From contig NW_025062479.1 of assembly GCF_000002995.4 (NCBI RefSeq), positions 9,663,721 to 9,727,720 on the forward strand: 64,000 bases of DNA, given 5' to 3'. Origin of the DNA: Brugia malayi. Taxonomy: Eukaryota > Nematoda > Chromadorea > Rhabditida > Onchocercidae. A program made the translations under genes and the position numbers. Positions 38,663 to 51,613 of the stretch are shown in pieces. How positions within the stretch are numbered: position 1 is the stretch's first letter; each line of letters starts with the position of its first letter. The notes under the pieces were generated by a model. That model was not told the DNA's origin and ran no database searches. It worked only from the letters and a program-made list of their open reading frames with translations.

Positions 38663-41317
38663 ATGGGAGATGCTGAGTTTCAAGTTGCGGTTGTAACAAC
38701 AGATTTAGAGGAAAAAGATGAAGAAAGAAAGCAAACAGAACGTGGGAAGCTTGTTCAAATGCAGAAAAATTGGTTGAAAGCGAGAAAAAAAATCGCATCT
38801 CTGGAGGCACAAGTGAATATGGTAAATGATTAAACTTAAGAAAATCCTAGATGATATAATGAAATGTCTGAGATAAAATGACACTGAAGTAATTTTAGAA
38901 AAGCAGGAGCGGAGAATCTAGTAATAAGCTTTTACAAGATCTATATGTAAAAGACAAATTAACACACTAAGCATTGATAATATGAAGCATTCGTGGAGTA
39001 TGCTGAAGTCATTTGTTTGTAGAACTTATTAGACTACTAAAATTCATAAAAATTATGCACTTAAACAACACAAACCATACTTAAATTTTATTTCTAGCAT
39101 CGACTTCGTGAAGAAGCATTGGTATGTGAAATGGTTGAATTACGCAAGAGCCAGGAAGTGAGTCAAGCCAAATTCGATGAGGAACGGCGTGAATGGCTCC
39201 GCAATATGCGGGCAGCTCAGGAAAGCAAAGCAGAGGTGTTACAGCTTAGACTTTCACTTTTATTTTTAAAACATAGAACTTTTGTAGGTACTGGGTATTA
39301 CAGTCCTTATTTGGTCTGATTTTCAAGGAAAATAGGATTTCTTGCTTTGTTTTAGAATTTTGACAAAGGCAAGACCGAGATAAATTTACTAAAAGCAGAA
39401 ATAGCTGAATTGAAGTCATGTCTGAATGATGCGGAGCGAACCCGTCTGTTTTTATTGGAAGACAACGGTAAAATAAAGCAACAGAAAGCAAAATTAAGGT
39501 TTTCCATCTTACTTTTTCTTAAAAAAAAAGATAATTTTATCCAAAGTACCATTGTATGAATTCGAGTTATTGCTATAACTAACGTTATCCAGTACTTCAT
39601 TTCAACCATAAAGCTGAATAATACTATGAACTGTGATCAGTTTTAGATATCCTAATGAGTGACCAGTTATATTGAATCATTGCCCTCGTTGGTTTTATGC
39701 AAATTCATAAATTATGGTTTAAATTTATTATGATAGAAACTTGCATTGTTTTATTTTCTAACTTTATTCCATTCCTTACATTAATATATAATTATTTAGA
39801 TGTGATTACAATGAACTGAAGCGTGAACACAATAAGTTGCTCTTCTCTCAGCAAACTAGAACGACTTCTGTACGTTTTACAAATTTTTATACATGAATAT
39901 TTTGACGTGTACTATCAGAATTAGTAGTTTTGTTTTTTAATCATTGTTTGACATAGCCTTAATCTAAATACCTAGCCGTAATACTTTTCTTTTTAGAGAA
40001 AAAGTGAAGTTCTGTGCGATAGAAATGGAACGGAAAACATTCCAAATCGAAGCAGTCAGAATGGATTGATAAGTGGGAATAAATTTGAGAATTCCGTTCT
40101 CGGCCTTTCTGAGGTAGATTGTTACTTAATTTGCATTGTCCTTCCTATCTTGATTGCATTATTCTTCCTACTTTGATTACATCATTTCCAGACGTGTAGT
40201 ATATGCATTTCTCCAATTTCGCTTACACAGTCCGATAATTCCAATGTTACTATCATGGAAGCAAATTCTAAGCGTAGCGAAGATTCACTTGTCAGATCTG
40301 TAAGTATGCAGGTATTTTCAAAGTTTAGTATCATCACTGAGACCACTGAGATCATTACAAGAAGAGCTTTATTGGTTGGCTTCATGAGTCTGTTTTCTGA
40401 GATCGGAATGTTTTGACCAGTTTTGGCATTGGTACTTATGAAAGATGCCTCTTTAGATCTTATATTTGGAATCTTGTTTCATGGATTTTGTTAAAATTCT
40501 TTTAAAGAAAGCTGCATTCTGCTATTCAGGGGAGTGTAATAATGAAAAATACAGAAGAGAAAAAGTTAATCGGAGAGCTTATCGAGAAGCTGAAACACTC
40601 GGATGAAAAAAATCAGGAATTGCGAAAAGCGCTACACACTGTCGATGAGCAGTGCGAGAAGCTGGTGGTGCGTAAAATATCTTTAATAAAAAAAAGACTA
40701 TGCATTAGCATCATTAGCTTTCAAATCATCAAACAAAGCCCGATGGACATTAGAATAATGTTTTTGTTGATTTCATTTCATAATCACCATCATAAACTTT
40801 GCTGCTGATTGGATTGGAGTTATGAGTAACCAGTCTATTGCTCTGAATCTTATTTAGGAAGCTCTTAGGAGAACACACTTAGGAGTGTTCATTTTTTTAT
40901 TATGTCGTCAACACTACTAAACGCTGAATGATTGGGCGTTCAGTATTGAGTCAGTTGCTACGTTCAGTTCTTAAAGTCACATTTTTTATCTAGAAGTAAA
41001 AATATTTTTCCTGCCACAACTGTCAAGATTTTTTCAATGGTTTTTTCAGCGTTCTAGGGTTGTGTCTCTTATATTTGTCTTGTAAATCGTATATGTTATC
41101 ATTGCAGAGAAGTTTCCAGGAATTGAAATTACGATGTGAAGAGAAGGAGCGGAATCTTGCACTGAGTGCATCGATGTCTAGTGTAATAATGCAAGATAGT
41201 AGTCAATATGGGCGATCAGATCTCGAAACGGAGCATTTCACAGCGGAAAAGGACCATAGGTCTTTGTCCCAGAAGCTTCTAGTAAATGTTTACTTGAATA
41301 TTCTTTATGTTTTATAA
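38663..41317 (+). CDS. coiled-coil protein, unidentified (8 exons, about 360 aa)
   Basis: Exons 38663-38821, 39098-39235, 39356-39498, 39800-39869, 39997-40113, 40192-40299, 40530-40667 and 41108-41317, with all phases agreeing. Residues 10-165 are charged and heptad-like (for example KARKKIASLEAQV, LVCEMVELRKSQEV, EERREWLRNMRAAQE, INLLKAEIAELKSCL), predicting a long coiled coil. A Ser/Asn-rich, probably unstructured middle (exons 5-6) follows, then a second coiled segment (KKLIGELIEKLKH, FQELKLRCEEKERNLAL). No catalytic domain is visible. The last exon reads through to TAA at 41315-41317. A GTAAAT at 41282 could instead be a donor to a further exon I did not find. Likely a scaffold or cytoskeletal protein, but that is inference. 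Confidence 0.72.
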
Positions 41318-41429
41318 ACGAAATTATACTTTACCTTCAAGTGCATTGCGTAAGGTACTGAAAACTACCTACATACTATCGTATACTATCTTCTCATAAT
41401 CATCCTTTGTTCTACCTACTCATAAAAAT

Positions 41430-41666
41430 CTAACCACAGTGGTTCCGGTTCTCATTTCGATGCATTCTGAATGTTGAATTACTTTCGCCCACATTAATCT
41501 TACTACTGCCGCTTTGTACAAGTACCGTCTTAATACTTTTTAAGGATGATGTGTGTCCTGCATCGAATTCAGTCAAACGCAAATATGCTTCATGTCTCAC
41601 TGCCCTTGGTAAACGTTCGAAAAATGATCTCTGCTGAATTTGTGCGGACGTAATACAGTTTGTCAT
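41430..41666 (-). CDS. small uncharacterised ORF (78 aa)
   Basis: A single frame from ATG (MTNCITSAQIQQRSF) to TAG with mixed, coding-like codon use and a basic central segment (FERLPRAVRHEAYLRL). It lies antisense in the 3' flank of the coiled-coil gene and no family is recognised. The end (CACTGTG before GTTAG) resembles a splice donor, so it may be one exon of something larger, but no partner exon was found. Upstream AAG trinucleotides are weak candidate acceptors. Could also be a chance frame. Confidence 0.35.
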   Translation of the reverse strand: MTNCITSAQIQQRSFFERLPRAVRHEAYLRLTEFDAGHTSSLKSIKTVLVQSGSSKINVGESNSTFRMHRNENRNHCG

Positions 41667-43165
41667 TGTTCTTATTTCCTTCTTAATTTTTAATTGCTTA
41701 TCTTAGTTCTGTGAAACAGAAGCAGTTCCCCTAAAAGTTTTAGGTTTTTCTTTGTATAACTGGAAATTTTATCGATGTTTTTATAGTAGTAAATATGTCC
41801 CAGACAGCTTGTATAATTCGTTATCAGTTTATATTTTATTACTTGGCGTAGTTTGTTATCTTTAAAATCTTTTTTCTTTTTTCATATCACTTTCTTTGAA
41901 GTGCAAAGTGCTTAATGAATAAGGTTACTCCTATCACTGTTGTAACTAATTTACCCCTCTGTTTCCTCTCTATTCACTGCTTCATTATCCTTATTGTTCG
42001 TCTTATCCTTATTATTAATACATCCCATATTCAGTTATTGTATACTCTGACGTACAAATCAACCCTCACCGGTTATAGTGCGTTTGCATACTTGCGTTAT
42101 ACTGCCAACAGTCATAAAAAAAATTTTTTTCGGAATCAACCATCAGTGATTGACATATCCCTTTGGAATCTCGTTTGATATACAAATTTCGTCAGATTCT
42201 ATAACTGTGACTACTTGACTCAGACTCCATAACTGATTAAAAAAATCAAAGCAGTACTGTTTGCCGAGTTACGAATTATAGAAATTTGGTGAACATGCGC
42301 AAAGACAGCAAAATACCTGTCTCAACAATGAGCTTTTACTTTCGAACTGATTCTTTTCTAAAGGCAATACCTGTTCTTTTTTTGTTAAGTTCTGGTTATG
42401 ATCAACATTGCAACATATGTATGGTTTCAACTTGATCTGTCAAGATCAAATAAAGTTCGGCTTTATTGCCGTTAAACATTATTCACAGAATAGATTCTAA
42501 AAGTCACTCTCTAAAAAATTTAACAAGATGAAGATAAAAAATAAGGAATGATCTCACAGGGCGAATAAATGATATAAAGGAAAGAAAGGCAATGATTATA
42601 TGGTGAGTTGGGATTTACGCTCTATCTACCAAGAAAGATTAAAGAACAGAAGATATAGTAAAATGGAGTATTATATAGCACATCAAGAATTTTTCATCCC
42701 ATAAGCAGAAAGAGAATAATGAGATAAACAGTTATTGTTACAAAAACAGAGGAAACAAGCTGAGATATAAAAAAAAAAACAGCAACTTAAACATTCTCAT
42801 TAAAAGATGTCGTACGGTAACAGTGTAATGAGCATACGAATTTCTGTTGGATTAAGGATGTGATTAAAACACTATTTTACATGAGAGAAATGAAGCATAA
42901 AAGTGATGGCGCTGGAAAAACAGGTTATGGTCAGTAGATTGCACAGAGAATCAAAGATCCATAATTGCGTACAGAATTAGAAATTAAGACAAAAGGGTTT
43001 GCTAAGAAAATGTCAGAAACTTGAATGAGTTGGAATACAAACAAAACAAAAAAACATTCCCGTTGAAAGATGTCTATTGCAACAGTAGGTAAACACGAGT
43101 TGAATCTGCTTTAAAAATAATTGTATATGCGCGTAATGAAGCACATAAGTAAAAGTCAAAGAAAG
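41667..43165. other. intergenic region between convergent genes
   Basis: No supported gene. A plus-strand frame at 41915-42178 is hydrophobic low-complexity sequence without splice context. Confidence 0.5.
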
Positions 43166-44610
43166 TTAGATAATATCATTATTATCAAAGCCTTTCTGGT
43201 TTTTTGTGAGAACAGTATCATCACCACTGGCTTTATCTATTTCATCATCTGCAGGTGCATCCGCTTCACCAGTGGCAGTACCTCTCATTTCATCTCCCAT
43301 TTCATCATCATCTGCATCATTATTTTCTTCACTTAGCTCTTCAGCACACAAAAACGATGAAGTTTTAGCCTTCTGTCTCATGAGGAAGAAATTCTTCGGT
43401 CGGTTCAGTTTCATCGTGCAAGGTGACAACATGCTATCGCTGGGTGAATAAATCTGAATATGAATTAGAAGATAGCAAAGCAAAAATAACGAAAGCTGAA
43501 TAATCTTTCCTTCCCGCTAATTATTATTGACAAACCTTGATAATTAAGATTAACCATGCAGATCTAGAAATCGACTTCATTAACTCACTTCTCTCTTTTA
43601 CTTCACTTACCCCTTCTACTGTTCTTGAACAACTTTCATGTAGAAGACAGTATAAAAGCTACTATCTATGATATTTCAATAACAGTTTTCTTGTCAAAAT
43701 AAATCTTGTGAAAAAAAATTTGAAATAAACCAAAAACTTACCGCCATTCGTTTGCGCAAGCTGGTGATGCGATCTGTCTGTGTAGAACACGGGGTCGTCT
43801 GAAAAGCAAATGCAACAGAAACGTACTGAAAAGTTATAGGATAAAATGAAAACGAAAAATTGTATGAACTAACTTCCCTACCCAACAAAATTTTGAAAAA
43901 AATCGAAAAACATTCATTTTTCACTACAAAGTGTGCCGATGCTGAAAACAAGTGCGATTGACTACGTAGTGTTGCAGTTGTACAGTCTGCACTCTGATTT
44001 TAAGTAAACAATAGCTAAGAAATTTCTCTTCGAAAAAAAGTCGGTAAAAGGTTTAGTTCGAGTTTAAAAAAAAAAACAAGATTTTCAGAAACAAAAAGTC
44101 TAATGGAAATTAGTGAAAACTTACAGGTGCTTTGCTGGATCCAGGTAGCTCGCCACTAGCCGGTGGAGTTGCCGGATAACCAGAAGAATGCTCATCATTT
44201 TTGGTACGTTCAGGCGAACAATGCGACGAGTCTGATGATTCGGTAATATTTTCCACATCCTTGAGCAGATCTCCACAATCTGAAGCAAGTTGTGTCACTT
44301 CTTCGCTGGAATCAGAATCATTGCATTCGAACTTCGGGAGAGGAGTGATACGATCAGATTCTGCCGCAGGTGAATCGCTTTGATCACTATCGATCTGTGA
44401 AGGTTTAACGGCATCACCAGCACATAAATCTTCATCCGATCCTTCAGACCTCTGCGAAAGTACCGTTTCCAAATGTTTTCGTGGATGAGATATCGACTCT
44501 TTCCGATCAGTTCTTGTTACTTTTGCTGGTGGAGGAGAAGTGTCACGTTCACTAGCCACAACATTCTCCTGATCAGCGGCTTCATTCTCTGCATTAATTG
44601 ACGCAGACAT
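43166..44610 (-). CDS. acidic disordered protein, unidentified (3 exons, 276 aa)
   Basis: Exons 44125-44610, 43742-43798 and 43166-43453 join in phase 0 to give 276 codons plus stop. The N-terminal 160 residues are rich in Ser, Glu, Asp and Pro with many potential phosphorylation sites (TSPPPAK, SEGSDED, SDSSEEV, SSDSSHCSPE, PATPPASGE). A short basic piece follows (TDRITSLRKRM), then a conserved-looking island (SPSDSMLSPCTMKLNRPKNF), then an acidic Asp/Glu tail (NNDADDDEMGDEM). There is no membrane segment or signal peptide. The pattern suggests a nuclear or cell-cycle regulated protein, which is inference. The ATG is seven bases downstream of an acceptor (TTTATTCTAG), consistent with spliced-leader addition. 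Confidence 0.78.
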
Positions 44611-46734
44611 TGCTAACTAGAATAAACAAAAACACTGGATTATTTTTAAAGAAAAGCCGTGAATATATAAGTACGAAGCCAAAATCTGAATAAACATTAA
44701 CAGCGCAGAAGTGGAGATTGAGACACTTTTTTTTTACGGTGGTTTAAATCTGTATAAACAAGTCCTTTACATGAAGCCACTCCAAGAAAAAATACTTCAA
44801 TTCAAGAAGAGTAACACGGTAACAGAAAACATCTAAACTTGTCACACTAACAAAAGATAAATACTCCAACTCCACCTTCACAGATTAGTAACTACTCTCT
44901 GTCTTCTCCACTTATCCTTCAAAAAAAGTTATTGGTCTCTACCTTAAGCTTGAAAAACACAAAGAAAGAATGCAACTAAATGCAATTTTATTAAGTTCAG
45001 CTATATTAAAAATCTTCATAATAGAATATCTTAAATGTCTACATTCTTCATATTTTTGGACATTAACTGGCTTCCGAATGGCTAAATTGAATTATCAAAG
45101 TAAAAAAAAAAGATTTTTTTCTTCAAACTCAACAAATCGCAATGCTTTGTACAGTGTTCCAAAATCCTAGTGAAAATTGCCAATATTAGGAGGTGAAACA
45201 GGTAAAAATTTCCCACAAAAATATCATCAAATGTTTTGCCTCCAAAATCATTTCCTGATAAACCAGTGACGAATCTTGATAAGATTTAATAAATATAGTT
45301 AGAAAAAATTTAGAGTGACTTCGTTTTTTTATCGAATAAAGCCTAAATCGGCCAAAGAATAGTTTTTCTCAATATATATCAGGAGAGAATTCGTCTTTTT
45401 TTTTTCCTCTTGTTACTAATATCAAACATGAAACAATCAGACAGAGATAATGCTAGTGTGAGAAAAAACAGACTAAGCCCTCCAGTCCTCGTCATCAGCG
45501 CTCTGTGAACCACCCACTCCATTTAATCAAGATATGCGAAGTGATTCAAATTCGAAATGAACGCGCTAATAATTCACAATCGTTAAATTCCTGATCGCTT
45601 CAGGAACCGCTCAGAATGGAACAACTTCCAATCGGGCTTTTGTTACAACGGTAATTTTCCGTATGGGACTGCTGGAATAACTGTGAAATCATATTCGTTA
45701 AAGCGATAATATTAGCTAATGATTGTACATGTAGTGGGGACTCATGCAGATGCAGTTGCATGGATAATTAAGGGAGAGGAAGTTGTTTGACGAGAAATAG
45801 GGTGACAGATTCACCTGTTGTATTTAGGTTATCCTCTTATAACCTTTTTTAGTATCCAGAAAAACAGATGAAGTCCACTCGCTGACATATGTATCTTTTA
45901 GCGCTTACATGCATTAAAGGACAGTATGTGAAACTATTCAAACATTCAGTTCAAAACATTTCCTGTAAGTGATGATGTAGCTGTTTGTTAAAAGTGATGT
46001 TTCATAAGCAAATAGCCACTTTTTAATTTATATTAATGATTCAGTTAACATTTTATATATTTTTTCGGACATACAAGGGATGAAAATGAGTTTAGTATTG
46101 TAATATAAGATGTCTTGCTGGTGTGGTCTTTTGCTTCTTCTGCTCTAATTTTTGAAAGCATCATGGGACTATTTGATAACTTTCCTCATCCTTATATATG
46201 AAAGATTGCTGAGGCCGTAGTCTTTGCAGAATACCTGTAAGTGAAATAAACTCGACCTAAATTTTGAATGTGTACCTCTGCTATGTTACTCTCTTTGCAT
46301 ATCCACTGTTAAACTGAACTGATCTTGAAGTTTTATTTCGAGTTGCTTTGGGAAACTTCTACAGATATCAAATAATAAAAAAATTGAAAACAATCGAATT
46401 ATGAGTTATTATTACCAATTTCGAGTAATTGGACTTTCGATGCAGTATTCACCAGTATTCAAAACAGACTCTCCAATCTTAGCGTGCACAGAGTTCATTC
46501 GTTCAAATCGAAAATCTGCAATGTTTCGGGTACAATCAAATTCATGACAGCTTTATAGAACTTAAAATGCTGAACTCATGGATGTTCTTTTAAACAGTCA
46601 GCCATACGGACACTACTTTTTTTTAAAGAAAAGTTTTACGACTAAATTAAAAAAATTCTATTTTTTCAGTTGCTCATTCTCACATAATGAAGCTATGACT
46701 TGTAGAAAGTGTCCTAACTACCATAATTGAAACC
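44611..46734. other. intergenic region
   Basis: AT-rich; no exons recognised. Contains the promoter of the acidic-protein gene on its left and the 3' flank of the ACAD9-like gene on its right. Confidence 0.45.
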
Positions 46735-49700
46735 TTAATCATGGCCTTTCTGAGGAAGATATTTATTCCCTGTCCACACTACTGCATTCGAACACAAACA
46801 TACATTCAAATGCTGCATAAAGTTCACTAGGATATTCTTTACTAATATTTCACAAATTAATATCGTATGAGAAACGAATAACTTACAATCATAAAGCTTC
46901 CTCAACTCAGCCATTGACATGTTAGCTGCTTCCGAACAATACAGTTGTGCCCAAGATATCTAAACATAGTCTTCATATTTCACGAGAAATCAGAAACCAT
47001 GAACATTTAGGCAATAAAATAATGATAACATAACAGAACTTAACTAATATTGTTTCGAAAGCTTCCAGCACTGCCAACTTAACTTGTATACACGAGTTTG
47101 TCGGATAGGTTTCAAGGAAAAATAACGTTATGTGATATAATTTATGTGATAAGAGTGTTAATTCCAATAAATTATGTGATGGCGGTGTTAATTCATGTGG
47201 TAAAGTTTGTTTTCTGTTGCCAATTAAGAGGAAATCGGTGTTTTAGTGAGATATAATGTTGTCAATGTCGAAGACAGAACATCACTACTAATAAGCAATT
47301 GTTATTTCTTAGATTGTTTCTACTAAGGATTTAACCAAAAGTTCCCAGTACCGCAAATCTTAACATGTAACTGAAGGGATGGTAATGCTACGTGATATAA
47401 TTGAAATACCTCAAGATCACTGTTTCGTAGGCCAATTGAGTAAGATCGGCTTGATCGTGCTATAGTTGTAATCATACCAAAATTATATTCAATTACTTTT
47501 GAAATAGCTCCAAGTGCAGTGTAGTCATTTATGATGCTTTTTCCATGATTTGAAAGAAGCAAATTAAGCAATGATTCCAGTCTCCACATCGTGTGCTCTA
47601 GATTAATGCATGCGTCCTGCAAACAAACAAAAAATTATCTATATATTTCCTAACAATCAAAGACCATTTTCAATACTTACTCTAATTTAATTTACACAAC
47701 TTTGTCTTCACCACGGCAATCACTGTACTGGAATAGGGCGAAACATAGTAAAATCTGAGATAAGATTCCTTGAATTTCATAACCTCATCAAAAATAGTTC
47801 TCAATTTACAAAAAAAAAAAAACGAGATCTACATTATATACATCAATGTTTATTAACAGTTTGTAGCTTCATTTAAAAACAAACTTTCAATGATGGATGT
47901 GCATGCTCTGCAATAAAATGTTGCAACTTTGGATCGTGAAATGAAATTGCTTTTTCGACACGGCCAAAAATGCGCTCATACAGTCGTTTATCGAAGGAGC
48001 GCCACTGTCTGAAATTCAAACAGAGAGCTCAAAAGCTAAAACTGCACACCCAGTTCATGTAAATATACTTGCAAATCGATAATCGTAAAATAACAGATCT
48101 TTAAAAAATTTTTTGTAGTAAAGAAACTTATTAACTTTATGCTATCTGCGTTAGTGTTTGCATACGACATAATAACTTGAGACGCCACAAATTTTTTAAG
48201 ATCCAATTCAGTGTTGCTAAGCAAAAGAGATGCCATTATCTCATCCAGAAGTTCATTGAAATTCATACCGGATGTAGCAGTATTAATTCCAACAACATCT
48301 ATAGTCGACGATAGAGCTTCAGAAAGCAAATGTCTAGCATATTTCTAAACAAAAATTTACAAAATAAAAGCAATAAAAGCCAAAAAAAAAAATATTGCAA
48401 ACAAATATGTCTGCTATACTTAACACAAACAATGAAAAATTTTCAATTTGAATGGCAAATCCACCAACATTGTAGCACATTGACTCAAGAACATAAAATT
48501 AAACATAACAGAAGCCATAATCAGCTCTGAATAGAATTAAACATAACAACAGACCCCACGAAATTTGAAAACCATAAAGCATGAGCAACTCACATGTATT
48601 ATTGCTTCTTCGACATCCAGCGATAATACAAGTTTTTCATCGTGAAGTCCACCAACATAGTAGCACATTGACTCAAGCACGTAAGTATTTAGTGCAAGTT
48701 TCGTTACCAAATGCTAAATACTCACTGTATCACCCATAGCAAAAAACAGATCTTGATGTTCCTACATAAATAATTCTATCTTTTATTCAGAAAGGATGCA
48801 ACAGAACAGACAATCACCGTAAGAAGTACTCACCTACCTTGACAGCATTCATTTCTGCTAATGGCAAATTCTGTTGCAATGTTCTGTTGCAGTATTCCGA
48901 CAAAGACTCTATAAATTATAAGGAAAAATCTCTACGCAATGAAGCAATTCTTCTTGATAATGTGAAACCTTATCAAGTTCAAAAAAAAAAAAAAACTGTC
49001 TTCATTTAAGCTGCCATGAATAATGGTTAAGACATATAAAGTCTTCATATCCCACCGTGTTTCGATATATGTTGCTAATCACAAAAAATCTTTTGCAACA
49101 TAAATAAGGAGAGTTATAACTAGAGGAGTGCAATTCGACTGAATTAAATCATGAACATGATTTATTTCTTTCCTGATATACAGAATAAACAATGTACAAC
49201 ATACTTATTAACGTTTTCATAAAACCTACGACGGCAGCACCAAATGTAATTCGTTTTACCAATGTTTTTGGTGAGATTTTTTTTCCATCTACAGGCTTTC
49301 CCAACACTGCACTTGACTCTACAGTCATCTGCTTGAAATCCAATAAATTAACTGAAGAAAAAAATATTGGCAGTACAATTAAAAATAGTTGGAAATGCTA
49401 TGAAATTCCATAAAACTGGAACTTTCAATGAAACTTTGGAGGGAATCCTGAATGGTCCAAAAAAATATTTACCTTCCAATCCGTTTCTTCCAAAAACAGA
49501 TGTTTTTGTTCCCATTTCAAAAACACTGTTTCCATCTTTTCGTTCAAAAATGTAGCATACTACCTTATCTCCAGCCTAGAAATACTTATCAAGCACTTCT
49601 TATAAAGATCAAATTTGTTATAGACACATTCACTGCACGAGTGATAGGGGAAAATTAGTCAATGGCATGTAAAATATGTAAATGACACAGTTTGGAAAGT

Positions 49701-51613
49701 AAGAGTTAAAACGGCGGTAAGAATAAAAAGGAAATTATTCTTACCGCCGTTGAATAGCAAAGGATTCCTCGTAGTTCAAACGAGTATGTGAAGTAAAATA
49801 GAGACAAAGAATCGTAAACTTATATTTGACCAGTGAATCAAACCTGCTTAGCAAAAACAAGAAGTAAATTAGCATCTTCTGCATTGATAAAATAATTTGT
49901 TGCAATCAGGTTTTGTTTGCCATTAGTAGAGTCACATAAAGATGTTACTGATTTCAAATTTGGTTCCCTAAAAATATTAAAAAATCTATCCACAGAAACA
50001 TATGTACACCACTTCATCCTGAAAACGGAGACGATGGATTACCCGCAGACGACGTCGATGGATTACATCGGTTTATACAACCGCAGTAGTTCGTGAATTA
50101 TTACAAAAATAGTGATAGCATTTAAACAGAAAAAAAAACTAACATTTCAGGTCTGGAAAAACCAACCACAGGTCGAATTAGTCCCGATGCAATTTGCGGT
50201 AAATAATGCAACTTCTGCAGGTCGTTACCGTACAGCGAAATAAGAGATGATGCTAAATGGGTCTGCTCGAAACGAAAATAAAACCTCCAACATGATCCTA
50301 ATCCCTCACAAATAGTCAAAAGATCTTTGTAACACATATCGACACCACCTGAATATTTCTACTGTAAATTACTTGAAACAGGAATTTCAAGACTGAAGAT
50401 AAAACATTAGTTTTCAATTTGATAATACTTATTAAAAGAGGTACAAAAGCCAGAAATATAAATTCCCATGATTTGCAATTGTCATTAATATCCAGACATA
50501 TTTCTTTCTTCTTTATTTTTTATAAAATTATGAAAACCAAAACATCATACCATATTTCTTTGGAACAACGTACGAAGAAAGTTTGTAGTTATCCCAAACA
50601 GCCATAAGAGAGTCCTTCTGATTTGCTGAAAAGAAAATATATATATATAAAAGATAAGGATATCTAAAATCCTAGTACACAAAAAATGTTGCAGCAACAT
50701 AAATCCTGCTATCTAACCTGCTGCTTTGATGTCCTTATTGAGTGAAGATAACAATTGTAACATCTTATCAGCTTCGTCTGTATCAGAATATTCCGGATAA
50801 ATGAGGAAATCCTTCAAAAAATCGACAAATTTCATATAGTTCAAAAGAAATCATAAAACTGATAAAATTTTTTGCTACTGCTCATTTAATGATGAGTTTG
50901 CAGCATTAAAGGCTAACTTTACATAAGTATCAAGATACAACCATCTATCAAATATAATTCGTTTTAATATACTCGATTTCTATAATAGGAGATGGATAAT
51001 TCTCACAAAATGGAGAAAAATCAATCGGAAAGATCCGGTGAAAACGTGAAGATAACTACACAGTAAATACAGCATAAAGTTGCTGATTTCAGACGGCTCA
51101 CTGGAAAATTTGATGAAATGAAAAAGATGCAAGAGAGTAAGTTGTCCTTTTTTCAAAAAGAAAATCTCATTTCAAAATATAAAGTTGGTGTTAGAGGGAT
51201 GCAATAAAATTTGTAAGTCAACAATACCAAGAGCTTGCAAAACAGATTATAAATTGAGGAGAAAGCTCCACCATATAAACAATACAAAGGAAGTGGATTT
51301 AAGGAATTTCGTTAAAACCTGCAAAAAAGGTGGATACCAAAATTCAAAAATATGTGTGTTTGAAACCTAAATCTATAGAATACAAAAGTACTTTTTCAAA
51401 ACGATTTAGTGCAAGTCCACGACTCAGTGAAACTCTTTGAATTGGTATGCCATGTTCCTTAACAATATCAAGTGCTGATAAACCACTGAGTCCCTTTATA
51501 ACTTTGAAGTTTTCTGCTTTTACTGAATGACAACTTCTCACGGGTAATATACTCTTTATGCCAACAGAATATAACTGAAACAGGACCATTTTCAACGCAT
51601 GATTTCTCCTCAT
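46735..51613 (-). CDS. divergent ACAD9/VLCAD-like acyl-CoA dehydrogenase, probably inactive (about 628 aa)
   Basis: Relatives oxidise long-chain acyl-CoA in mitochondria; ACAD9 also assembles complex I. Exons: 51367-51613, a tentative one near 51067-51107, 50718-50811, 50551-50625, 50144-50348, 49844-49967, 49473-49575, 49205-49351, 48838-48908, 48594-48713, 48136-48344, 47885-48008, 47410-47616, 46887-46959, 46735-46781. Evidence: an Arg-rich mitochondrial-type leader; VVPKKYGGVDM (family VPEEYGG); LHYLPQIASG; F(I)N.EDANLLLVFAK; SAVLGKPVDG; TYVLESMCYY; and C-terminal SSRSYSIGLRN, specific to the ACAD9/VLCAD extension. Oddities: the FAD-site motif TEPASGSD is replaced by SRPEMEPN, WITN by YFIN, and the catalytic EGTNEIL region reads LSNTELDL without the glutamate. 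The start ATG directly abuts an acceptor (TTTGCAG). Confidence 0.82.

Noticed and set aside
41915..42178. 87-residue plus-strand hydrophobic ORF
   Set aside because: Low-complexity Leu/Ile/Ser-rich frame without splice context or family resemblance.
43206..43451. Plus-strand Ser-rich ORF
   Set aside because: Antisense shadow of the Asp/Glu-rich last exon of the acidic-protein gene.
48721..48770. Possible ACAD9-like exon (frame EHQDLFFAMGDT with GTGAGT donor)
   Set aside because: It would leave a 12-base intron before the next exon; splicing 48838 directly to 48713 keeps the phase and matches the family.
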